A stretch of 64,000 nucleotides of DNA from Myxocyprinus asiaticus (GCF_019703515.2 NC_059388.1:7215479-7279478), one strand, 5' to 3'. Shown: positions 24,420-36,685, counted from the first letter of the stretch. Program-made: numbers and translations. The notes: generated by a model not told the origin, from the sequence alone.

Positions 24420-24905
24420 GTGAAATACTGTCACTTTCCCTCACGCTGAGGAGGTGATGACAAATCCATATTCTTCCTTTAAATAAAAATTCTTATTATG
24501 GCGACTGGCGCAGTAATCACGCCAGCACAAAGCCTTCCCGTGATTAACGATAGCAATTTATTGTGTGAGAGAGCCGAGGAGAGGGAGAGCGACCGACGCA
24601 GAAGAGACATCATCTTTATCATAATTCGTATCATAAATAACCAGCCCCAGCCAATCAGAGAGCAGCCGGCGTGTCATTCCCAAATAACCTTTGATAACTA
24701 TTACCATTTCACCGGCCGGAAGAAAGCAGAAAGTCACAATGTTATCTTATCCCCATTCTGCACGTATAGAATACAACAATATTACCATATAGATTACACT
24801 ATTTATAATAGAGAGTGTCAGAGGGGTCTGCCTGCACTTCCTGTCATCCATTGTGGCACAGAGAGTACAAGCGAGTGTTGCAGTGGCCAGATTACCACTG
24901 GTTAA
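24420..24905. promoter_or_regulatory. Strong candidate conserved non-coding element
   Basis: Nearly 500 bp of repeat-free, compositionally distinct sequence about 0.8 kb upstream of the large taf3 exon. It contains AACCAGCCCCAGCCAATCAG (CCAAT-type word), CCTTTGATAAC at about 24688 (a TCF/LEF core overlapping a GATA core), TTATCTTATCCCC at 24742-24754 (two minus-strand GATA cores) and CTTTATCAT at 24615. An accidental open frame of 135 codons runs through it but has no domain, no splice signals and poor codon character, so it is treated as non-coding. A role in regulating the neighbouring developmental gene (GATA3 next to TAF3 in other vertebrates) is inference. Confidence 0.4.
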
Positions 24906-25109
24906 CTGGTATCAGACAACACTAGTGTGTAGTAGGGTCTGTGTATGTGTGCTTGAAGATATTAGAAAAGTTTGATTTAACCAGAGATTGCTTCTGCACT
25001 CGGATGTGTGTGTGATGTTGTGTGTGTGTCTGTGTATATATCTTGTTCACTCTGTTGTTCTGCTGTGTAATCAGGTGTAGATGATTTTGATCTGTTGTTC
25101 TGATATCCA

Positions 25110-25727
25110 CCCTCTATTCCACCCCAAGATGCTCTTTCCCTGTTAATATTGCTCCTCTTCTTCACACTGACTCCCTCTGTATTATTTTCCCCATCCTCAT
25201 GCTGCCTTATTATCTACAGTATTTGCAAAATAGGGCTGCATGAGGTCTAATTAGTGATGTTTGCTAAGGCAAACAATACTACTATTGTTGCTCATATGGT
25301 GGGTTGAGGATTTAAACAAGAACCATAACCGTAAGTATTAAACTTCTGTGCATAACTCTTCCCACTATGTTTCTGATATGGACATGAGCGTTATGTCAAA
25401 TTGTGTTGCATGCTGTGGCTTGGTGTTGTATTACTTCTCTTAGCAAACAGGCTTTTTCTCTACACCACTCATGTTTTCTTCAGAAAATGTTCATGTTTTA
25501 ATAAAATAATGGTTTATTATAACAATTGCAAAATGTCCCTGTAGTTGGAACACGTGCTCCAAAACGTTGAGTCGTGTTCCATCATTTGTCAGTGTCCGAC
25601 TTGAATCATTTCCTGATCCTGTTTCCCCCCTTTTTGTTCTGTACCTAACAATAAAGTTGGCAAAAAAAGAAAAAAAGTTTTTTTTTTTTAGACTTATATT
25701 AATATTTTGTGTATCTCCCTCTGGCAG
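25110..25727. other. Intron end with acceptor for the large taf3 exon
   Basis: No gene or repeat of note. The poly-T tract at 25676-25689, the pyrimidine-rich 'gtatctccctctggcag' and the AG at 25726-25727 form the splice acceptor. The phase is 1: the first exon codon is split. Confidence 0.7.
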
Positions 25728-27418
25728 ATGAGGAAGAGGAGGAACCTGTTCCTGCAGACTTGGGCACTTCTGCGGAGGCCATGCAGGTCTCCCTGGGTGA
25801 GGAAGAGGATGGTGAGGAAGAGGAAAATGATGAGAACTGGCTCAGTCGTCATGAAGGACAGAGTCCCAGACCTGAAGGTTTATTGCCAGCTGCCAAGAGA
25901 CCCCGCCTGAGTACCAAACCTGGCGTTAGCCCAGAATGGAGCTATGAGCCACGGGAACCCCTCAGCTCACTTAACTCCCAGCACATGCCCCTTTCCCCTT
26001 CCCCTCCCCTCTCCCCTGAACTACCCCGACCACCTGTGGCACCCCCTACACCTGGACACAAGCCCAAACTCCCCTCCCCATCTCCTGCACGGCAGAAGAA
26101 CAAGTCACCCAAAAGAGGGGGAGGAACTGCACCCACTGGGGTGTTGGGGCGGTCACTTACGTTGACGCCACCGAAGACCAATCAGAAGGCAGGAAAGAGG
26201 TCACCGGCTAGGCCCAAAAGCCCACGTAGTCCAAGGCCAAGTCCTGTCCATTTGGGGGTGGCTGGGCGTGGTTGGCCCGGACCACCAGGAGATGATAGTT
26301 CTCGTGATGGCCAGATCAGATGTCACGATACAGGAGATGAGGATATTGAGAACTCTATAGCCGCAGTGATTGCTCGTGCTTGTGCAGGCGGAGAAGGCAC
26401 ATCGGACCCATTTGCTTATGACTCGGACTCGAACAGTGAAGGGCCAAACCCTCCAAAACCTGTGGCTAAACACACACTTAGCCACATCAAACCTCCACAA
26501 GCTCTTGCCGTAAAACACCCACCTCCGCCAATCCCTCCTCTCCTCAACACACCCAACCGTTGGACTATGGATGACTCTATAGACGAGGTCATCCGAAAGG
26601 CCAATCAGGGTCAAAAGCCAATTCAGGCACCAAGTTTATCACCCCCAGAGCCCGCTTACCTGTCCTCCCCATCAGACTCGCCCCCCACACCTCCACCCAC
26701 TCTCAAACTTCCCCAGGAAAGAAAAGAGCCGGCAACCACCATTTTTCTAAAGAAGAAACTCAAGAAAGACATCAGGGCCAAATTGAAGAAGAAAGACAAG
26801 GAGCAACTCAAGGAGAAGGGCAAGGACAAAGGTAAGAACAAAGACAAGAACAAGGAGAAGAAGCGGGAGAAGGAGCGAGGACTCGTTGAAGAGAACAAGA
26901 TGCCCTGGCCAGAGTTATTGCTTGGAGGTGAGGAACAGCGAGTCGGCATTGCTGGGAAGAAAGAGAAGGACAAGCACAAGGACAAAAAGAAAGATAAAGA
27001 GAAGAGCAAGAAAGAGAAGGAGAAACGAGACAAGGGCAAGGAGCGAGGCAAGGAGGAAAAGAGGATATCTCTAGGAGCCAAAGACATCGCCGCCTGTGCC
27101 ACCACCCCTCTCTTCAGCCCCCAGACTTGTCTACGCATCCCATCAATGTTGCCTCCTCTGCCTCCAATACTGCCCGACAAACTCTTCCCACACCCCAAAG
27201 ACACCAAAAGTAAAGACAAGGACAAGAAGAAAGACAAGAAAGAGAAGAAGAAGAAGAAAGAGAAAGATCGAGAGAAGGAGCACGAGAAGGAACGGGAAAA
27301 AGAACGGACTAAGGAGAAGGAACGAGACAAAGATGAGAAGAAGAAAGAGAAAGACAAGAAGGAAAAGACAAAAGAAAAGGAGAAAGAGAAGCCAAAGCTT
27401 AATAAACCAAGCTTAATG
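25728..27418 (+). CDS. taf3: TAF3 large internal exon (TFIID subunit 3, middle region)
   Basis: TAF3 is a nuclear TFIID subunit that anchors the complex to promoters. This 1691-bp exon encodes about 564 residues of its disordered middle. It opens with an acidic stretch (residues 1-37, DEEEEE, AEAMQV, then EEENDENWL), then AAKRPRL (about 55-61), REPLSSLN and a proline/serine-rich region with KSPKR-type basic patches. Two vertebrate TAF3 blocks follow: IAAVIARACAG (about 208) and WTMDDSIDEVIRKA (about 278). After PWPELLL (about 392), lysine/glutamate/aspartate-rich tracts fill much of 338-448 and 491-560, and probably form charged helices. The acceptor is AG at 25726-25727 and the donor is GTAAGA at 27419; phases are 1 in and 0 out. 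The frame is open throughout. Intron read-through would add about 24 residues and stop at 27488-27490, losing the PHD finger. The N-terminal histone fold is encoded upstream, not in this window. Confidence 0.95.
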
Positions 27419-27970
27419 GTAAGAAGCGCCTGCACATGTGAAGCCCCTTCTCTAACCATTGTTGTGGAAGCTACTTTGAGCTTCTCATAATGCACAATAT
27501 GAACGAATTCAAGCTGAAGTGTCATTTTTTTGCACACTAGCATCACCAAAGAGAATTGCAATAATACACATTTTTTTAAAATTGTTTCCTGAATACACCC
27601 TTCATCTATCATAGGTCTAACAAACAAAAAATCTCGCCCCAAACTCAGGGCAATGGTTGAGGCAATATTGCCGTGTCTGGCAGGTCTGATGCTCAAACAA
27701 ACAGGTTCATTTACTTGAACTGTCCGATCGAGTCGAATCGCTACAATTAATTTGAGTTCAAACACTACATATTGGAGAGAGGGTGCATTTTCGGAGAGCA
27801 TGTTCAAGTATTGTCTCAGTTCACTCAAATTTACTTGCGTAATGTTACATATTTCTGGGATTTGATTTTATCAATCAGGAATTTATTGGATTGTGAAATT
27901 GGTCTCTATATGAGAGGTGAAAAATAAGATACATTTGTTAAATAAGCCGATAAGGAAAATAATTTAGAAG

Positions 27971-29522
27971 TAGGGCTGGGCGATATGACGATATATATCA
28001 TGGTGACGATATATTGTAAAGTGTCAATTGATAGAGATTTTGCTATATCGTTTATATTGCGTTATGTAAATTTCCATATGCGTGGTGTGGACTTATCTAT
28101 CAGTGAGTAGGGCTTAACGTGTGACTGAGAGAATTTTTTATTTTTTTTTTGGATTTGTCCCCTTTTTCTCCCAATTTGGAATGCCCAATTCCCAATGCGC
28201 TCTAAGTCCTCGTGGTCGCATAGTGATTCGCTTCAGTCCGGGTGGCGGAGGACGAATCCAAGTTGCCTCCGCATCTGAGACAGTCAACCCGCGCATCTTA
28301 TCTCATGGCTTGTTGAGCGCGTTGCCACGGAGACATAGCGTGTGTGGAGGCTTCACGCCATCCACCGCGGCAACCACGCTCAATTCACCATGCGCCCCAC
28401 CGAGAACAAACCACATTATAGCGACCACGAGGAGGTTACCCCATGTGACTCTACCCTCCCTAGCAACCGGGCCAATTTGGTTGCTTAGGAGACCTGGCTG
28501 GAGTCACTCAGCATGCCCTGGGATTCGAACTAGTGAACTAGCGAACTCCAGGGGTGGTAGCCAGCGTATTTTTATCACTGAGCTACCCAGGCCCCCTATG
28601 ACTGAGAGAATTGAAGAAACATGGGTTTTTATGGCATTTGAATTTTTTTTGTGGCCGCCCAAGCAAATTCAATGACATTCAAAAGCGCTAAATATGCTTC
28701 TCATCTGACGTGTGCATCTGTATTTCACGTGAATGTGGCACGTGCTATTTCTGGAGCACTAAGTGCATGCGAGTCCAGCAGGCTTCTAGATGTTTGTACT
28801 ACACAGACAGGAGAGCGTAGAGCGGGTTCACTTGCACTACTCAATCATTTTTGACCCAATAAAAATCCTTATGGAGAAAGACATCTCCACAGAAGGGGAT
28901 GACTCCCAAACAAGTTATGAAAATGAAGAGGAGCTCGTTATTAAAACAGGTGCGACATCTGTGGTGTGGGTTCACAAAAGCCAACACAGAGCAAAAAACA
29001 GTCGCACAACAATAATCACTCGTAATACAAGCAATCTATTTTATCACCTAAAAGTTTTGCAAGAATTGTTATATTTATTTGATATGGTTCTGAAAGAAGT
29101 GTTTTTTTTTATGTATTCTTATGTATTATTTGCTTTGTTGCATTGCTTTAAGAAGGTCTTGAGTTTCTTGAGGAAAGTTTATAATAATAATAATAATAAT
29201 AATAATATTGGTTAACAACATATCAGATTGAAATGTGGCATAATGTGAAATGTAGCTTTTTGGAGAAGTTGAGTGTTTATTTTTTGTTACTTTTTATGTT
29301 TGTTTTTTTTTGTTGTTTTTTTTTACTATATTTTTTTCAGTTCCAAATAATATAAGAAGTAGATTTCATTTATAAAGTATTTAATTCACTGACTGGAGTT
29401 TCCAAATTTAGGCATTACGATATGGTTATTTAATACATTAACATTTTTTTTCCCCCAAATTGTACTATATCATGATATATATCGTTATCGTGGTATAAAA
29501 TTGGTCATATCACCCACTCCTA
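27971..29522. mobile_element. hAT-type DNA transposon interrupted by a SINE
   Basis: It begins TAGGGCTGGGCGATATGA and ends TCATATCACCCACTCCTA, an imperfect inverted pair. GATATATATC-type repeats lie just inside both ends. The 8-bp flanks do not match convincingly, so the target duplication is eroded. The interior is collinear with 15925-16813. A tRNA-derived SINE sits at 28136-28598. Confidence 0.75.
28136..28598 (-). mobile_element. tRNA-derived SINE with 14-bp target duplication
   Basis: Read on the minus strand, the head is GCCTGGGTAGCTCAGTGAT (A box) followed by GTTCGAATCCC (B box), the RNA polymerase III promoter of a tRNA-like SINE. The body is GC-rich, and the tail is an A-rich run (poly-T on the plus strand at about 28135-28150). 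TGACTGAGAGAATT is present at both 28122-28135 and 28599-28612, so the insertion point in the hAT is defined. The 184-codon open frame across it is a shadow. Confidence 0.88.
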
Positions 29523-29888
29523 TCTCAAGCAGAGCAAGATTCAAATTTTTCGATTTGAAACAACATGCACTGATGAATCGAGCACAATAAGACCAGGATG
29601 TATTTAGAAAGTAAAAAGGATACATTTTTATTTCATGTTAACCTTGATTGGAGTTGGAGTTACTCCCCAGCACTGGCCTCACTTAATCACGTGTACATAG
29701 GTTTACATAAGCAACATGTTATCATCTTTGAATGCTAACTACACCACATTGGCCATTCATAAAACTTCCGCATGAATTTAGTATGACTTTCAGGTGCAGC
29801 ATCAATAATGCAAAACACAAGGGAGTCGCACAGATAGATTTACTAGCTGGCATCGTTTCGTGCATGAGTGTATCTTTCTGTGTGTGTA

Positions 29889-29939
<51 letters not shown>

Positions 29940-31565
29940 CTTTGAGATCAGAGGTAGATCACTGAGCTACATTTACATTTCCGTCTTTTCCGGTCGATTT
30001 GTCCCTGGAATCCTGCTCCTTGCATGGAGCCCTTGTACACATACTATCAATCTGTTGGCGAATTAAACAAGGGATAATACACCTCAAATCCTCTGTTTAC
30101 CAAATTCATAGCTCATTTTAGAGTGTGTATGTGTGTGTGTGTGAGCAAAAGTTTGTGTTAGTCTTTCTTTATCTTTCTTTAACCTCCAATCACTTTTCAC
30201 CATCCAACAACGGCAGTGATAATGTATGTACACCACATCAGAGCTTTTTGAATTGATTTAGACTGCTGTGGAATTCCATTTTCCAGCATTTTCCAGTCTC
30301 TTTTTCTTTCGTTACCTAAATCCCTGACCCCCGCACTCTTTTTCTCTCCATATTTTTCCTCCATTATTGCTGCCACTGGGAGATGGGATTGAGAAAGTGA
30401 TTTCTCTCCCTACCTGCTTAAATCTTTCCATCACTTTAATTTTTTGCAAGGCTGCTTTGCTGCCATCTTGGAGAAATGAAAGAGAGACAAGAGAGTCAGA
30501 GTCAAGGGAAAAAAAAGAGGGAAAGAGTCGAGGAGGTATGGAGCTGAGGGGTTATCAGGCGTTGGCCTGCGGTATGAGTGCAAGGGACTTAAATTCGTAG
30601 AGATTAGCAGAAAAATGCCGTCAGTAGCAATAAGGGGCTTTTCGCCACTGGTTGTATTAGTTCAGGTGAAAAGAGTATTGCGTTTACATAAAACCAGACA
30701 AATCCAACTACAATGCCAATGCTGTGGGATCACAATGCAATGTGCTATCTCTGGACCTTAACCACAACATCCAGTGCTGTTTCCTGAGAACTGCCTTTGA
30801 ACTACTGCCGCCAAACACGGAATTACAGAAATTGAGAGAGAATGACAGAGAGAGAGAGATCAAGGAAAGGTGCAAACAAACGATAAAGTACAGAGTGAGA
30901 TGAAGAGAAGAGCAAGACATACAGAAAATTTTTATTTTTGTCTCATAAAGATATTTATCTTGCCCAATATGTGTCTGAAAAATATTATGACCCTTGTAAA
31001 CTGAAATTCAGCTGCTCTTAAAGTCAGTTCCACTTCCTGTCTGGTTTTCAGGAATAAGAAAGGCCCCCATCCCTCATGCAGTCCCAGTGCTTCCTCATTG
31101 AACTTTCTAGATGAGAACTATTAAGAGGACTGGCACACTCAAAGAGACTTTTACCTCTCTTGCATTTGCACACACAAAAGAACCCCTGTAGTGACGGCAT
31201 CTAGTGTTTTTCTTTTGACATAGTTTGCACGTGCAATTCAAAAGCAATGGGGGGGGGGGGGGTCGGACCTACACTTTTGTTATGGCTGTTTTACACAAAC
31301 TGTGTCTTTCGGTTACAGTTTTACACTTTACTACGACAGCCTATTTTAATTATGCAGCACACACTGAACTCAGCTAAAAACAGGTTGAAAATGTACTATA
31401 ACCCTATTTATCAACACAATCTTTTACAATAAAGGTTTTTATGACTCAAAATAAAATACTGTAATGAACTACTCACCCATTGACTGAAAGAAGACATCTT
31501 GATGTGATTAAAAAGCAGTAACAGGCACGAAACACTTTCGTCTTGTAAATTAAATTTATAATATA
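29523..31565. other. Intron with simple repeats, no gene
   Basis: A (GT)n tract lies at 29895-29934, a short GT tract at 30125-30141, purine-rich patches at 30475-30535 and 30830-30870, and a run of 13 G at 31250-31262. No coding frame with recognisable content is seen. Confidence 0.6.
29895..29934. repeat. (GT)n microsatellite
   Basis: About 19 GT units end in GCGCGCC. Confidence 0.95.
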
Positions 31566-32741
31566 CACTGATCAGCCACAACATTAAAACCACTGAGAGG
31601 TGAAGTGAATAACAATTATTATCTCATTACAGTGGCACAATGGGATATATTAGGCAGCAAGTGAACAGTCAGTTCTTGAATTTCATGTGTTGGAAGCAGG
31701 CAAAATGGGCAAGCATAAGGATCTGAGCAACTCTGACAAGAGCCAAATTGTGATGGCTAGACGACTGGGTCAGAGCAAATGGCAGGTCTTGTGGGGTGTT
31801 CTCGGTATGTATTGGTTAGTACCTACCAAAAGTGGTCCAAGGAAGGACAACTGGTGTACCGGCGACAGAGTCATGGGTGCCCAAGGCTCACTGATGCACG
31901 TTGGGAGCAAAGGCTAGCCCGTCTGGTCCGATCCCACAGAAGAGCTACTGTAGCACAAATTGCTGATAAACTTAATGCTGGCCATGATAGAAAGGTGTCA
32001 GAACACACAGTGCATCGCAGCTTGCTGTGTATGGGGCTGCTTTGCCGCAGACCTGTCAGAGTGCCCATGCTGACCCCTGTCTACCGCCGAAAGCACCTAC
32101 AATGTGCACGTGAGCATCAGAACTGGACCATGAAGTAATGGAAGAAGGTGGCCTGGTCTAATGAATCATTTTTTCTTTTAGATCAGGTGGATGGCCGGGT
32201 GCATTTGCATTGTTTACCTGGGGAAGAGATGGCAGAAGGATGCAATATGGGAAGAAGACAGGCCTGCGGTGTGATGCTCTGCGCAATGTTCTGCTCGGAA
32301 ACCTTGGGTCCTGGCATTCATATGGATGTTACTTTGACACGTGTCAAACCATGTACACCCCTTAATGTTAACGATATTCCCTGATGGCAGTGGCCTCTTT
32401 CAGCAGGATAATGCACCCTGCCACACTGCAAAAATTGTTCAGGAATGGTTTGAGGAACATGACAAAGAGTTCAAGGTGTTGACTTGGCCACAGTTCCCCA
32501 GATCTCAATCCGATTGAGCATCTGGAGCAACTGGGATGTGTTGGACCAACAAGTCCGATCCATGGAGGCCCCACTTCGCAGCTTTCAGGACTTAAAGGAT
32601 CTGTTGCTAACGTCTTGGTGCCAGATACCACAGGACACCTTCAGAGGTCTTGTGGAATCCATGGGTCAGAGCTGTTTTGGCAGCATGAGGGGGACCTACA
32701 CGATATTAGGCAGGTGGTTTTAATGTTGTGGCTGATCTGTG
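31566..32741 (+). mobile_element. Tc1/mariner element with TA target sites
   Basis: The ends CACTGATCAGCCACAACATT and AATGTTGTGGCTGATCTGTG are inverted repeats flanked by TA (31564-31565 and 32742-32743). The 1176-bp length is somewhat short for a Tc1 element. It contains a degraded transposase. The same type of end occurs on the palindromic elements at 22 and 37-39 kb. Confidence 0.9.
31706..32700 (+). pseudogene. Frameshifted Tc1 transposase
   Basis: The reading begins MGKHKDLSNSDKSQIVMARR (helix-turn-helix), shifts frame into YQKWSKEGQLVYRRQSHGCP and ARLVRSHRRATVAQIADKLN, then continues VAWSNESFFLLDQVDGRVH (first aspartate region). It goes on to QQDNAPCHTAKIVQEWF (second aspartate) and SPDLNPIEHLE (glutamate) and ends near SCFGSMRGTYTILGRWF. 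All three catalytic positions can be located, but at least two frameshifts and several stops separate them. It is an inactive but relatively complete copy. Confidence 0.85.
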
Positions 32742-33631
32742 TATTTCAATTACCCATTCTCGATAAACATCTTATTATTTATGTCCGTTATCCAAGGAAA
32801 AATTAAATGTAATAATCCAGTAATAATTTTATTTGCTGTATTGTCACACAGTAAAGATGCAATAAAATCTCAAACCACAGCAGCTCTGCTCACCCCTCAC
32901 ACACACATATTAGAAATTTTGTTGGTTTTATTTTAATTCTGTTAATGAAATTGAAAATTTAGCGCAATCCTTTGAGTGGCAGGCTAGCATCTACAAGTTT
33001 GTTTACTCATGGAAGCTGCCTACTCCACGCTTTTCTCATTGCTTTTTGCATCATACGTGTTTGAACAATCACAGAGTGCAGCACCTCCTATAGTCTGTGT
33101 TCTCCCAAAAAGTACCTAAATTGGATTAGTAGCTAAAAAATCTCTATAAATGGCTTAGAGGAACTATAGTTCCTCATTTGCAAAAACAACTAAAAGTAGT
33201 AGTTCTGAGTAAACATACTTAAAACGGGCATTAATTCCTGCAGTGGGAAAGGTCCTCATGTCTTTTAAAAACTAATTAGGGCTGTTTGCAAAGGGAATTA
33301 CTATTATTATTGCTCAAAGTAAAAAATGTAAAAAAAAGTATTAAAAATAAAGAAAGAAAACATTCAAACTGGTGCATAACTCGGACCACACCATTTGTGC
33401 TATGAACAAGAATTATACCTCAAATCATGGCACTTGTTAAGCAGAGGTGGCTGTTACCTTTCTCAGCATGCAGATTTACGATTTTCACAGGCAGATAATA
33501 ATGGCAAAAAAAAAAAATATTTTGAAGTAGGGATCTGAATCATATCTAGGGATGAGAATATCATAGGGACTTGGGATAGTAAACATCTAGTCTAGCGTAG
33601 CCAGATTTTTGACTAAAATAGCAAAGGTCTG

Positions 33632-36600
33632 AACTAGGGCTGGGCTATAAAACAATATTGATATTTATCGAAAACAATACATTTTCTATATCAATGATAA
33701 ACTTTTGAGTAATTTTCTATATTTAGCCTATGTTTTACATCTAGACAGTCAGGTACGTTTCACTTAAAATGCAAGCTGTTCGGCAAAGTTATACACACAA
33801 CTAGCTAACAAACTGAATCACAGTCATAAAATCAACCTATTAGTAAGTATTAGCAGGCTAGCACCTACATAGCCCTACTGTCATGGAAACCAGTAATGAG
33901 GCTCGCTAGCTAGCTATCTGGCTAATATGATATCATTGTGTACCGAACAAGACAGCACTGTCAATGCAGTACAGCTATCTACTGAAAACAAAAGCAACTC
34001 TAACATCAACACTATTGTACTAGTTAAAAAAAAGTTCATGATCCATAGTGCTGTCATAGTTAAGAAAATATTTCTTCTTCTTGTGGTATTTATTGGCGGT
34101 TGGCAGTCCAGCTTATGGTGCAATATTGCCACCTACTGAGCTGGAGTGTGGAGTGTCACAAGAAAGTCTTTCAGTGGAGTCAAATGTCAGCTGAATATGA
34201 GGAAATTGTGGAATTTCATCTAAATGAGGTCACACACCTTATGTAGGATTAAATCCTAAACTGAGTATACTTATACTTTTATACTTAATCCTATGGGGTT
34301 TACTTGTAAACAAACAAGTTATGTTTACATTCATTTTTGAAGTCTAACAAACATGTGGATGGCATTTCCTCGCCCGTAGGCATTTCCTCCCCCGTGCGTA
34401 TTTATTTACATTTAATTTATGTTTAATGCATGTTTAAACTGTGAAATCGTAAACAAATATTGACATCCAATATATCATTTGACAGATCTGGGTCTCAAGA
34501 TTTGATATTTTAAAGAGATTTTGATGATTGCAAAGCTACAACAATAAGATTTTATTAAACGTGTCAAGAGTGAAAATCAAAACACGGAAAATGAAACCGG
34601 ATGTTCTGACCTTTATTGTCTTCCAGCCAAACACAGATGAGCATAATCCTCTAAACTTCAGTATGCTTTTCATTGCAAGAGTCCAATAAATAAAATACAT
34701 TAGAGATTTTAGTCCAAAAATGTAGAAATATGAAGAAATATTGATCAATCTGTCTTTGTTCAGGTTTTATTTATTCAACACAAGTTATCATTCATGTCCA
34801 TTCTCTGTGAAATCTTGTTTCAGTAGCAAAACACCCAAACATGGTATTTGGGAGGGTCTTACGAACAAAATGAGCCCTCCCTCAAAATTTTCTGTGCAGT
34901 TGTGATTGGGTAATCATTCAAATTAGCCAAACAGGACAGTCGACACGAGTGACGTAAAGAATTATGTCATCCATGTTTGTCTCTGGATAAAGCCAGCCAA
35001 TGAAGAGCTAGATCATTTTTGTCTAATGGGTCGTGTACCTAATGAAAAGATGAAAACAACAATATGAGGGTTGTATATATCCCTGATCCCTGAGTGGAAA
35101 ACCATGGACTGTGTTTGTGTAGATTTTGCGCTTTTACGCATGCTGTGCAGGTATAGCGTGTTACTGCCGTACTGTTGACAAAGAACTCAGCTTTTGGATC
35201 AGCGATCTGATCCACCCTCGTCGGCTTCAGTCACCATCACTGAGAGTTTGGAGAACACGCACATTTTTTCATCAAACCCCATGTTCAACTGCACATCCAG
35301 GGGGCTCGGACATGTCATTCAAGCCGAGATGAGCCACCCTCCCCGGCTTTGCTCACCGTGAGTTAGACCGTGGAGTGCAGGCACTCCCAATGCATTGACT
35401 TTTTTCACTGCTTTTGTTTTGCCGTTCACCCAGGGCCTTTAGCCTCTGTCTCAAGCTGAGAGGCGCCACCCTCCTCGGCTTCAGTCACGATCACAGAGGG
35501 CCTGGTGGAACCGCTCCTCCCGACTGCATTTTCACTCAAACCCCCTGTTCAACTGCACATCCAGGGCATGCCTTTCAACCCGAGGGGAGCCACCCTCCTC
35601 GGCTTCAGTCACCATCACTGATGGCATGGAGGAACCGCTCCTCCCTACTGCATTTTTTTTCATCAAACCCCCTGTTCAACTGCACATCCAGGGGGCTCTT
35701 GCATGACATTCAAGCCAAGATGAGCCACCCTTCCAGGCTTTGCACGCGCTCCCAATGCATTTTTTTTCCACTGCTTTTCGTTCAGTTTGCATTGGGAGCA
35801 GGTGTGCACCAGGCTTCACTGATGGTGATCGAAGCCGGGGAGAGTGAGGCTTCACGGCTTGAGGCAGTGGCTAAAGAGCAAAAGCTCTGAAAAATTACTA
35901 AGTCAATTTGCATTTGTATGGGGAAAAAATTAACAGAAGCATCTTTAATGTATGTAAAAGTGTATTTCCATTGCAACATTTCAAATTGCAATGTTCTTTT
36001 CGCATTGTTTATAAAATGCATAAATATATATGGATTGCATTATAATATATTCCTAAATAATAAAAAAATAAATAATAAATTGGTTTGTGTGGTATTATTT
36101 ACATTGAAATATAAACAAATTGTGTTTTGAACCACTTTGATAATTGGTTTACGGAGTTACTACAAGTGGTCTATTGGCGCCTCCAATTGGCCTTTTTTTT
36201 TGGAAGTACACTTGCATAAATCATTATGGAACAAATAATTTTGGTCATATCGACTTCAAAATTGTGTCAGACCATCATCAGACATGTGGCTTTGTATCAG
36301 ATGTGTTTTTGGGGCACTGCGCATAGTCTTGCATATATATATAAAAAATAAAAAAAATACAATTATAAATAATATTTGCGGTCACTATTCAAAATATTTG
36401 AATAGCTCTAATTTTTTTATACTACTATGATACATTTTTACTCTTGAATAACAAATGTCTAAGTGTCTACTTTCACACGAGTTTTGAAGTTTGTGTTTGT
36501 AGACCAAAGGGTTCAAGAACTGGAAGAGTTTTACTTTGGGTATGTCGTTTTCAAGCTCATGCACAAAAAGAGGCCGGATGTTAAGAGGTTAATGGTATGA

Positions 36601-36685
36601 AATGTATATTATGAAAAATATCAATATCTAACAATATTATAAAAAAATGTATCATGATCATATTTTATGCCATATCGCTCAACCC
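33632..36685. mobile_element. Large candidate hAT element
   Basis: The left end TAGGGCTGGGCTATAAAACA and the right end, GCCATATCGCTCAACCCTG, are loosely inverted. The flanking 8-mers GTCTGAAC and TTCTGGAC agree at 6 of 8 positions, compatible with an aged duplication. The interior includes the tandem array at 35211-35830 but no transposase frame. The limits are tentative. Confidence 0.4.
35211..35830 (+). repeat. Tandem array of ~122-135-bp GC-rich units
   Basis: Units start at about 35211, 35333, 35465, 35588 and 35723 with the phrase GCCACCCTCCTCGGCTTCAG or a close variant. They share 'accatcactga', 'ggaaccgctcctcc', 'catcaaaccccctgttcaac' and 'tgcacatccaggg'. Units 1, 3 and 4 resemble each other more than units 2 and 5, suggesting a higher-order two-type arrangement. 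The 158-codon open frame at 35414-35890 derives from the repeat. Confidence 0.8.

Noticed and set aside
24498..24905. 135-codon open frame upstream of the large taf3 exon
   Set aside because: No domain, no splice signals and no TAF3 similarity. It runs across a block better explained as non-coding regulatory DNA.
26656..27828. 390-codon antisense open frame opposite taf3
   Set aside because: It is the mirror of the purine-rich Lys/Glu codons, giving a Ser/Phe/Leu low-complexity product. It is a by-product, not a gene.
28121..28675. 184-codon open frame with Pro/Arg/Ser content
   Set aside because: It lies over the antisense strand of a SINE and its flanks.
35414..35890. 158-codon open frame in the tandem array
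   Set aside because: The repeat unit length and composition keep the frame open; the product shows only the repeat and no domain.
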